A stretch of DNA of 64,000 bases from contig CALNVZ010002974.1 in NCBI GenBank assembly GCA_940671915.1, forward strand, positions 18,479,674-18,543,673, written 5' to 3'. Within the stretch, counting starts at the first letter, position 1. Every line of letters begins with the position of its first letter. This DNA is from Paracentrotus lividus (lineage: Eukaryota; Echinodermata; Echinoidea; Camarodonta; Echinidae). Below the pieces are notes generated by a model, which worked only from the letters and a program-made list of their open reading frames with translations, had not been told where the DNA came from and did not search any database. Made by a program: the position numbers and the translations under genes. This document shows positions 45,077 to 54,658 of this stretch, piece after piece.

Positions 45077-48000
45077 GTGAGTCAGCTAACCTCTTTTGAA
45101 TTGTATATACCAAACTGTTCAAAGTTATCGGAAATTACGTAGAAATGTCTTCAAGTGCGTCCATTTCTTTCTTTCTTTCTCACTCTCTCTCTCTCTTCTT
45201 ATGTGCGCGTGTTCTATTTAGGTAAGTGGCATTGCATAAATGGCAGGGCTGTTTTGCTTTTTCCCCCATCCAATTTTCAATGATATTTTTTATTCCATTT
45301 TTCCATTGTAAAGTGTGAGCTTCAGGAATCCTGAATGGTTTCACAACGGACGCTACCACTTTGTGGTAGTGTTGTGGCAGCGTCGCGTCGGGTCCCGGTA
45401 CTACTCTTTAATATGAAAAGGAAATCAAGGTCACAGAAATATACGTTTTGAGGCGAGGAATTTCCTTAATTCTGTGACGATCTGTATACAGCATTTACTT
45501 TGAAAATGTTCAATGTATTTTGTAGAATACAATGTTAATGTCGTATGTTATATATATTTTTAAATTATTATTTGAAACGCTAAATTTCTGTTTATTTGAT
45601 TGGCATGGAATACTGTTGTATAAATTGATTTTATGTTTTATATTCGCTCAGGCCATCTTGGTCAGATTTCTAGTAGTTTTCATTACATAAATTTAAGACA
45701 TTTAGATCATTTATTCCATAGAGTGCTTGAGAAAATATGGAAATAATTTCAATTTCAATTAAATTCAACTTTATTCCACGAGTGCAAAAGAAAGACATTT
45801 AGAAAACATTTTCAGATATAACATATTGTGAGAAATTATTAGTATCGATACATAATAAAATCAAGATACATGTAAATGCATATGTGGAGGGAGGAGTCAA
45901 AAGTCACATATGCCTTGTCATAGACTATCCCCGATATAAACAAATGCATGTACAAATACATGTACCAGAGTCTAGGGGGAGGGAGAGGGAGGGAATGGGG
46001 GGGGCAGTAGGTGGAGAGAGGGGCAACAAGACGTACATACATTTTTACATTAAAAAAAAATATTTTTAGCATTTAATAAGAAATCATTTTGACAGATTCG
46101 TATGTTTTGTCGAGAAATCAAAAACAATATGACAATTTAATTGTACACTGTTAAAACGCTGTGTAAAAAAACAAACAAACTACGCAACTTGTTTGAAACG
46201 TTACACAACCGCTGTTTACTATAGTAACCATCCGACTCTTGTGTAAAGTCATTACACAACATACTTGTTTAAAGAAATTTTTTTTTAAAAGTGCCGGTGC
46301 CGGGAATCGACCTCACTACCTTTGCATCCCCAGTCAAGAGTCAAGACCAATATACTATGACGCTGATTTATGATAGCATAGTTTCTATGTATGCTGATGA
46401 TACTATTCTATACGTCAGGTAATCCTGATGATTTGGAATGTGTTTGGAACGCTCAGTTGGAATGCTCACGTAAATTTTGTGAAAACAAAATAAACTACAG
46501 ACACAACTTGTTCAAAACTTTACACAATCGATGTTTACTATAGGAACCATCCAACTCGTGTGTAAAGTCATTACACAACACCTGTTGTTTAAAGTTTAAT
46601 CAACTGTTGTTTAATAAGGTACAACTTTTTTTAAACAAAACCTTTTTTTTACACGGCGTCTTAACAGCGTATTAAACAAATTAAAGTAGAGACGTGAAGA
46701 AAACGATGATTAATACACACATATAAATTGATCACAGTGCTTATGCCAATAAATTGATATATGCAGGGTTAGCTGACATAAGTAAAGATGCTCGAGTCTA
46801 TAGCACTATCTTCATGTGTTAATTAGAATTGCCGTCCCGATTCAACTCATTATAAATGTCCTATATCTTCTTACCTAGGCCAACTAACATGTATGGGAGA
46901 TGATGGAGAATACCCTTTTCCTGATCAGACGTGTCCAATAAGAACTGATCCATATTCTTGCACCGAGCATTGGACACGACGTCATTGTAAGTGCGATAAG
47001 GACTGTGCCTTGTTCGATTCGTGCTGCCCTGATGTGGAAGCGGCGTATGCAAATGGTACAGTCACTGAATTCTTGTATCCCTATCCCGACGATCTCCCGA
47101 TAAGATGGCGTGGGAGGATAACTTTATACCATACATGTCTTGTGAGAAGGTCAGATCATAGAATGGTATCTGCCTTATTCAAATGACTTTACCAGTACCG
47201 GTTTCTTTCTTCTTAATTGGAAAATGTCCGGAGTACGTTCCGCGCGACAGTAATATACGCCTCAACTGTGGAAGAGCCTCCGACGTCTGAAGACATTTTC
47301 GTTACACCGTATGACGGTTGAACATTGTAACTTACACATTCGTCACTTCTAAGAACTTTTACTGCGCAATGTGCCACGGAATTGGCTTTAGTGATATCAT
47401 GCCATGGGAGTGGAGATTACGAAAGTCCTAATGTTTTTTGAGAGGAAACCTCATCAGGCAATTCAGAACAGATCATCTATACGGTTGAATATTTGATCAA
47501 TCTGCGGGTGCTCTTTACTAAATCTCTGGAAACCCCCTTCCGGCATACCTAAAACACCAACACACACCACTTTCCTGATGTTGACGTGACCTGAATGTGC
47601 TCTTTGGTTATTCTGCAGATTCCACTATCCAGAGTTAAGTGCCCTGTATCTTGCACACTGTAAGATATAATAATCTTGTATATCAGAATTTGGCTTGTGA
47701 CTTACTGTAACCGGTATTGATGTTTGCATAAATTATACCAATAATGTGCCACTCAGTAGAGCACACGACACGTAGTTAAAACAAAAAAAAAAATGGGGCC
47801 CCCCCCCCCCCCCCAAAAATTTTGCCATTCTCTTGCGAATACTTGCAATTAATCCAAGTGATGATGCATTTGCTGCTAGTTTGTGTGATGTCAACGAAGC
47901 ATTCGATCCTCTCACAAGAGCATGCCAAGTGGTGTACTGCTTATCCGGGTTTGTGTATAATGGCACAACGGCAAGATGCGAACGCTTACCTGTAGATGAG

Positions 48001-50046
48001 GTGGGTAAGGTGTGTCTGTCTTTCTATTCCCAGTCATCAGGACAGGGAGAAGAGAACTATACAACGTCTGATATAGAGTATCTTGCAGGGGCGGTGAATT
48101 CTCTGATCGTTGGGTCATCATATGATATGTTGGCCTCTACCGTTGTGATAGAGTTGCCTGATATATCATGCAATCCATCCGAAGTAGCATCTCACTTTGA
48201 CGAGCTTTGTTATGAACAAAACGAGACGTTGGCATGCAAGACCTGCTTTGAAATTGAACTGAATTTCACTGCCTTAACGGCATCTAATATGAACATCAAT
48301 TTCAATACCAGCATTCAATTTGAAGACACCTCCTGCTATTTTGCTCCTTCTTTTGGGAACGTATCTATTGCTCAGATAACGATAGATGTTCCTGGAGACT
48401 GGACGTGTGCCTCGTACAACAGTTTCTTCTCAGGACACACCAATGACACTATCTTATCACCTTTCAGGGTTCACATCGTCAGAGAGGTAGGAGAGTATGA
48501 GACGACTACTGTAACCGGAGAATATATATGCCGTGATAACCTTACATTAGTTTGTAAAGCATACGTTCAGGCAGACCCTGGCGGATTCGAACGTGTTATT
48601 TCAGATCATTCTGAAGAAACAATACGTGTTGTTTCTAGGAACGAGGTTGTTGGACAGGACAAATTCCAGCTCATGCCAAATGGCTCAGTGTTATACTGTC
48701 TTGAAGACCTTGCCGAAGGTAGCCGAAACCTACCTGAAGGTTTGGATATCATGACAACTGTAGGAACATCACTATCTATCTTATCCGTACTTATCATTAT
48801 TACCACTTACACGGTTTTCCCAAAGCTGAGAAATATGGCAGGCAAATCAATCTTGGCTCTGTCCGTCGCTCTGCTGATGACATTTCTACTGATGTGCTTA
48901 GGAGTAGTCAGCAGCAATAACAAGAGTGTCTGCAAAGCTATGGCGGCCGCCACCCACTTTTTCTGGCTCTCGGTTTTCTTTTGGATGAACGCGCTGGCCA
49001 TTGACCTGAATCGCACATTTGGCTCCCGTGCCAAAATTCGCGTCGGCAGCAAATCTCAGATTTTCTACCTCTGGTACTCTATCTATGCTTGGGGTACCCC
49101 AGCGTTGATTGTAGGAGCTTGCTTGTTCATTGATCTATGTGGTTGCACTAATCTGAGCTTTGAATACGGCAACAGTGGATTGTGTTGGCTCTCAAGAGGA
49201 GACGCCAATCTCTATGGCTTTGGCGTACCTCTGGCTGCACTGCTTTTTCTAAACACAATCCTATTCACCGACACTGTCGTAGGAATCAGACTCACAAAGA
49301 AGGCGTCAGAGAAGGCCCTCAAAGAAAGATCCGCTCCGACTAGAGCAAAGGAAGAACTATCTTTGTACGTGAAGGTAAATCCAATAATTTCCTGTAAGTT
49401 TGGACAAAACTCTTAGGCCCATCTTTAGTAATTAGGACACCAAGAATGCATATATGGACACATAATGTTTTGCTGAAAGCATACAGGAATATATTCACAT
49501 GATGACTTATGATCAATGGCAACTACTTCCCCCCTAGACTTCAGCATCTGAAATGTTCCCTTTATCATAAGAGAGGTTTGATAATGCCCTTTGGAATTCA
49601 TTTACGTCGGAGCTGAAGAAAATTGTATCATTATTGGTTTTGAAAAAAGGCATTTAATCCTTTATTTACTCATGTTTTGATAATTCTTCCTTGATATTTG
49701 TAAGCTTTTTTTTTTCTTCTTCTAAAAGCACCTTTCAGCAAATGCATAATTGCACCATTACTATTTGTTAACAATTTTTTTATGGTCATTTATTCTTAAG
49801 CTTTCCTGTGTGATGGGTTTTACATGGATCTTTGCTTTCGTGTGTGAGTATACCAACGTTCCAGAACTGTGGTACATCTTCACCGCTGTTAACTCGCTTC
49901 AGGGTGTCTTCATTCTCTTTGCATTCGGTCTCAACAAACGTGTTACCACTCTCTGGAAGGAGAAGCTTGGTATCAAAAGAAAGGAAGCCACGTCCAGCCA
50001 AGGCGACAACAAGAGTACCAACACACCAGACTCAAAGGCCAACTAA
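44983..50046 (+). CDS. Family 2 (Methuselah-like) GPCR, copy 2, one damaged block
   Basis: Exons 44983-45076, 46879-49374 and 49801-50046 match receptor 1 exactly in borders and phases. The signal peptide is MNYYLTYFPLLLGLAVILNF. The somatomedin-B-like module keeps CKCDKDCALFDSCCPD. From about 47095 to 47835 the frame is broken by many 1-2 base indels and by an A11-TGGGG-C17 run, which replaces part of the ectodomain. From 47836 on, about 1.5 kb are again fully open. TM1-TM4 are identical to receptor 1 for over 100 residues. The damaged block could be poor consensus or real pseudogenisation; the intact remainder favours the former. Intron 1 (1.8 kb) has its own insertion at 46144-46671. Confidence 0.85.
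46144..46671. mobile_element. Inverted-repeat element (ACACTGTTAA ends) in receptor 2 intron 1
   Basis: Left TACACTGTTAAAACGCTGTG then TAAAAAAA; right, inverted, TACGCTGTTAAGACGCCGTG then TAAAAAAA. Inside are paired copies of ATAGTAACCATCCGACTC and TGTGTAAAGTCATTACACAAC. Ends resemble hAT-type MITEs. Absent from receptor 1, so it inserted after the duplication or was lost there. Confidence 0.75.
46293..46365 (-). other. tRNA-like relic inside the element
   Basis: On the minus strand TAGTATATTGG resembles a polymerase III A box and GAGGTCGATTCCCGGC a B box, about 40 nt apart. The stems do not close into a good cloverleaf, so this is at most a tRNA-derived fragment. Confidence 0.25.
46879..47094 (+). 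CDS. Receptor 2 exon 2, intact N-terminal part with somatomedin-B-like module
   Basis: Acceptor TTACCTAG. Reads QLTCMGDDGEYPFPDQTCP, then the Cys-rich module and DVEAAYANGT, closely matching receptor 1, up to the first indel in the segment after PYPDDLP. Confidence 0.88.
47095..47835 (+). pseudogene. Indel-ridden block of receptor 2 exon 2
   Basis: Nucleotide alignment with 35535-36255 is good, but single-base gains and losses occur every 30-80 bases, for example after GACGATCTCCCGATA and at GAGAAGGTCAGATC. The block ends in AAAAAAAAAAATGGGG and a 17-C run at about 47784-47816, absent from receptor 1. Both neighbouring parts of the same exon are clean. Confidence 0.75.
47836..49374 (+). CDS. 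Receptor 2 exon 2, intact C-terminal part to TM5
   Basis: Open from about 47833 through the donor GTAAAT at 49375. Contains the distal ectodomain (GDWTCASYNSFFSGHTN) and TM1-TM5. The intron reads through to a stop at 49414-49416. Confidence 0.9.
49801..50046 (+). CDS. Receptor 2 exon 3, TM6-TM7 and tail
   Basis: Acceptor TATTCTTAAG. LSCVMGFTWIFAFVCEYTNV, TM7, then a tail ending NTPDSKAN and TAA. The length is identical to the paralogous exon. Confidence 0.9.
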   Translation, partial: LSCVMGFTWIFAFVCEYTNVPELWYIFTAVNSLQGVFILFAFGLNKRVTTLWKEKLGIKRKEATSSQGDNKSTNTPDSKAN

Positions 50047-50385
50047 AATCAAGAATTCCAACATACAGAACTCAACCATCAGCTAAGGTATCACCGAGAT
50101 TTCTAACACCAGGAACCCATTGGTCAGCTAAGGCGACATTACGAGTAACAGCACCATATACTTATCGGTAGACTCAGGCAACACCTAGAGTGCCAATGCC
50201 CTAAACTCTTTGGCCAGCTTAGGCAAAACCAAGGGTGCCAACACCAAGAATCCATGTTACGTATACCAAGAGTATCATCACCACAAGTGTGACCACATGT
50301 TATGTGAATACATGTTACGTATAAATGCAACACTAATAGTACCAACAACAAGAACTCATTTGACAGCTGAGGAAACGCCAAGGCC
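50047..50385 (+). repeat. Decayed coding-tail repeats after receptor 2 stop
   Basis: Degenerate units of about 45-55 bp follow the stop: CAGCTAAGGTATCACCGAG, CAGCTAAGGCGACATTACGA, CAGCTTAGGCAAAACCAAGG, each with CCAACACCAAGAAC-like text. They match the last coding segment AGCCAAGGCGACAACAAGAG. Confidence 0.7.
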
Positions 50386-50549
50386 CATATTCTACTATGA
50401 AGACTATGTTTGTATGCGTCGCAAGTTCGAACAGGCTATTGTGGGACCCCTTTGTCTGCATGCATCAGTCAACATCAGACAAAAGGATCGCACAATAGCC
50501 TATTCGAACTTGCGACGCATACAAACCCAGTCTTCTTAGTAGAATATGT
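50386..50549. repeat. Long hairpin, arms of about 73 bp
   Basis: CATATTCTACTATGAAGACT on the left pairs with AGTCTTCTTAGTAGAATATG on the right. The arms continue through TTTGTATGCGTCGCAAGTTC and AGGCTATTGTG with few mismatches around an 18-nt loop (CATGCATCAGTCAACAT). No protein. Confidence 0.85.
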
Positions 50550-51885
50550 GCCCAAGAGTTTCAACACCACAACTTATCCCTAAGAAAAGAGCACATACAT
50601 GTAAATTGTTGTTATAAATCCTTCAGTTTTTCGGCCAGGTCCTTAGCATATTGTCTGATCTTGCATAGGCCAAACTGAATTTCGCTTGTTAATAGCAAGG
50701 GATGATGGGCTATATTTGCCATTGTTGCAGGGATTTCCATACCATTGTCCACATCAAAATCATAGAAAATAAGTCATCAAATGCACTGATCTAAAATGGA
50801 ACATGAATTTTCACTCAAAAGTTGATTTATTTCATGCGTTTTTATTTAAAAAGATTTTTATTGTACCACTCAAAAAACTGTCATAAAAAATAAAATTACA
50901 AACCCAGAATCATTGTACATATTTTGAAAGAGTAATTTCTCCCGCATCTTTGGTACCATTTTTGTGTGGTATGCGTATATGATTGAATTAACAAGAACAA
51001 GGCGCATTTTTTAAGGGGATGGTAAAAACAACTTATGCCAAAGTAGGGTGAAATCAAAACAACAGAAGTTAAGCAAAAAGCAACTCCATCCTGATTGAAT
51101 GACTTTTTAACGAAAGATATTTTAGCAAAATAACTGGGCAAAAGGGTGTTTGTTATACCTACTGACTACACACTGGGTAAAAATGAAATAAATCTGTGGA
51201 GTTAGACATGAGTGAGCACACTTCAAAAACAAAACATCACTTTTCAAAATCATTAAGAGTCATTTTTATGCCGCCTTAGAGATTAGCATAATGGCACATA
51301 GCCATAAGGGTTACAAACTTGGTAATAAAACTAAAAGTCGAAGAAAAGTGTAAACGTTTATCAATATAGTTTTTATTGTAAACAGTAAATATATCCCATA
51401 TATTGTACTGTATACATAATAACTTGAGCTACAGTATAGTGAGCTTTGATGAGGTAATGTTTAGTCTGTTTTGACAATTTATGTTTTACGAATCGAACTA
51501 ATTTTTTTTTTCTCCAAATTATTATTAATGAATTATCATTTCAACAAAAGCGCTAGATATTTCAGTAGCTGCTTGAAAATTAAATGGAGTATCATCATGC
51601 CGTTAGTTTTATTATTTCTAATTTTGGTTTAGATCAGACCTTGCATTTGTATGGAGTGGTTGACGAGGTAGTATTCTTTTTCTGTAAAGCGGGTTTTCAC
51701 GGAGCAACCAAACGTTTGTGAATATCGAATAGAAGAGTCGTTATCTTTTAGGTAAAAGCCCTTAAATATTTAACAATTACAAAACATTGTTTAAGCCGGT
51801 CATGTACAACAACGTTGTTACCAAATGGAATAACTTATCTTCATACCACAAAGTAAACATTAAAGAAAATGTGAACAAGAAGTAC
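50550..51885. other. No gene recognised
   Basis: AT-rich. A candidate AATAAA at 50889 could serve receptor 2, about 840 nt after its stop. Nothing else is supported. Confidence 0.45.
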
Positions 51886-52189
51886 AAGGGTGGTATCTCA
51901 CTTCGCGGAAACTACTTTGAAACAATTTTGAGACGGATTTGAAATTACTTTGAGACGGATTTGAAACAACTTGAAACGGATTTGAAACTTAGAGACGGAT
52001 TTCGGAGACTTCGTGGAGACGTTTCATGAGTCGCGGAAACTACTTTGAGACGGTTCTTTAAAACTGATTTCAGATAGTTTTTGAAAATTGACGTCTCCTA
52101 AGTTACGGAGACGTCTCTTATACTTTTTATCAGTTGCGGAAAAACGATTCCGTCGTGGAGAGGTCTCCGCGAAGTGAGATACCACCCTT
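51886..52189. mobile_element. MITE with perfect 24-bp TIR (AAGGGTGGTATCTCAC), 304 bp
   Basis: AAGGGTGGTATCTCACTTCG then CGGA at the left, exact complement at 52166-52189. The interior repeats GAGACGGATTTGAAAC and GGAGACGT words. A related fragment lies at about 60188-60290 (TGGTGGTATCATTTCCTCGG, GAGACGGATTTGAGAC). Confidence 0.88.
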
Positions 52190-52259
52190 AGGGATTGGAC
52201 TGGAATTGGCCTCTTTGATTGACGAATATTTTAACAATGTATGATCGGCTTAGCTAATA

Positions 52260-53280
52260 CCCCCGTCACACTGAGCTCGTTCCTACTACGTCCTTGCAAA
52301 TTTTGCCGAACGGGCAGAGTCTGTGTGTAAACTGAGTGGACGTAGTAAATACTTCTTACGATCTGTTTGCGAACTTCATGGACTAGCTCGGTCGGATTTC
52401 CAAAAAAGTGTTCAAAAAAATCGGGCGCCCATCTCGTCCTAAAATTTAACGGGGTGGCAACGTACCTGAAACGAGATGGACGTACTACAAACGAAATTGC
52501 CGTACTTAAATCGTTCTAAAGATGTGCTAGGACGTCATACAAACGAGCATTGTATATTAATTATTCAAGTTCTAAAATTAAACGTAGTGACAACGTTCCT
52601 TAAACGGGTAGGACTTACTCTGAACGAGAAGGACTTACTACGAACATACGTTTCAATTTTTAAACAGAACGGCATGTCATAATTCCCGTCACACTGAGCT
52701 AGTTCTCACTGCGTTCTAGGAAGTTCGTGGTGAACGGGCTCAATCTGTTTACACACGGACTGAACGTAGTGCATACCTTTTAGAATCTAGTAGAGACCGT
52801 TTACAATCTGTTTACGAACTTGGCGAACGGGCCCGAACGGAGAGAACGGAAAGGCATTCCGATTTTTTTAACATGTTCAAAAAAATCGTACTGGCTTCAA
52901 GTTCTAAAATTAAACGTAGTGAAAACGTTCCTTAAACGGGTAGGACTTACTCTGAACGAGAAGGACGTACTACGAACGTGGTACCTAACTTTTATCATGC
53001 TGCGCATAGTTACTTTTAGTGACCGTTTGGACGTGCTACGAACGGTATAGAGTGAACGAGCAGTTTACTCGTTCTGAACTGGATAACAACGTATTGCGGA
53101 CGCGATAAAGACGGAATTGACGTAACGAGAACTATTTATGAACTGCCTAGCATCGTATTCAAGAAATTATTTTTCAAAGTTATAAGTTCCAACCCGACCA
53201 AAGCCCGTTCAGCATTTTTTTTTTAAACGGGCAAAAACGGGCAAGAACGTTATAAAACGACCTCAGTGTGACGGCCCCCT
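52260..53280. mobile_element. Element with CCCGTCACACTGAG ends and an internal duplication, about 1 kb
   Basis: Left ACCCCCGTCACACTGAGCTC and right CCTCAGTGTGACGGCCCCC are inverted. A second left-type end, TTCCCGTCACACTGAGCTAG, lies at about 52683. AAATTAAACGTAGTGACAAC and AACGGGTAGGACTTACTC occur at about 52575-52620 and again about 332 bp later. Frames here are repeat-driven. Confidence 0.75.
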
Positions 53281-54381
53281 TAGGCAACGTTTTGGCAGTT
53301 ATTCAAAATGTGTTGACTGTGTAACTCTAACATATCCCCATCAATACCAATGGGGGGGGGGAGCACATTTTGCCCCCTACCAAACTTTTATATTCCATAC
53401 GCTTGGATCATTTAAGTATAAACAATATTAGGGTGCCATCAATGGGGTTTCTTTATTCCAATTAAATTGAAATAACATTTCAAACTAAATACCACTCTTT
53501 TTTTCTTTTTTTTTTCTTTTCATATGAAAAAAAATAGATATAATAGAAAATATTGAAATATGAATTTCTTCACATTTCTAATGTTTTAAATGAGTTTATC
53601 CTTTGAAAATTAAAATAATATGAATACTGCTTATCACATAGTCACTTTACATACCTAAACAGTGAAAATTAGTACAAAAGCAATTAAAATTAAAATGTTG
53701 GTGAATTCGAAATTTCTTATTTACGAGCATAAAGCGCCCCCATTTGACAACCTTGAACATTTTGAATAGATGAATGAGCAATGAATTAATCATAAAACAT
53801 GTGTGTAACAGTCTCCGTAATCAAACTGTGATTTTAAAGAGGTAAAATGATTTAATTCAGATTTGGTGCATTTTTCTATTTATTTCTTTATTTAAATGCA
53901 AATAGCGCCCCCATAAGATGACCTTGAGAAATTTTAGTAGTTACAAGTTGTAGAGCTTGAGTTACTCTATCGTCATGCCAAATATGAAAGTGATCGGTCA
54001 TAAAATAAAACTTGGGGCTGTGAATTCTCAAAATACCTTGGTCTTGATAAGGTTTAACTGTATGACAACCGAGTGCTAACCCAATCTCAAAAGCAAGTAA
54101 TAAACACAAAATTTGATTTTTACCCTTTCATTCAAATCAAATAGTTATAGGTTTTAATTATATTGTGTGATACATCTTGAAAAATATATGAAAGACTGTC
54201 GATATAAATTTTGACTTTTGTTTGCGATTTAGAACACATATTTTGATGCAAACTTTTATTGGAATTGGTTTCCAAAATCAGAATTATGAAAATTCTTGGA
54301 ATCAAATATGACTATGTACAAAAACATTATGATATATATGAGCTGCAATTGTTAATTTAGTATATTTGATTTACAAAACGC

Positions 54382-54441
<60 letters not shown>

Positions 54442-54491
54442 CCACCCACGCGCACACACACACACACACTAAAACAATCATAATTTTTTAA
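53281..54491. other. No gene recognised; (CA)n microsatellite
   Basis: (CA)n with small breaks runs from about 54384 to 54470, just downstream of the transporter stop codon. AATAAA on the minus strand at about 54255-54260 is a possible polyadenylation signal for that gene. Confidence 0.5.
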
Positions 54492-54658
54492 TCAAAATTT
54501 CTTAAAGCGCCAGAGAAGGTTTGCTATATATGAAGTTTTCTTGCTTGGTCGAGTCTCAAACAAAATGAATATCAATAGAGCCATGCTGACTATGGCTAGA
54601 AGAATCCCCAAAATGCGAAATATTATCCGGTATGAACCAAACAGATCATACATGAAAC
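54492..54658 (-). CDS. SLC16-like last exon, TM12 and tail
   Basis: Acceptor TTTTATGCAG, then GFMYDLFGSYRIIFRILGIL, ending NLLWRFKKF and TGA. Too short for frame scans, but the phase and the 'G-x-x-x-D-x-x-GSY' start typical of the last MCT helix support it. Confidence 0.87.
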
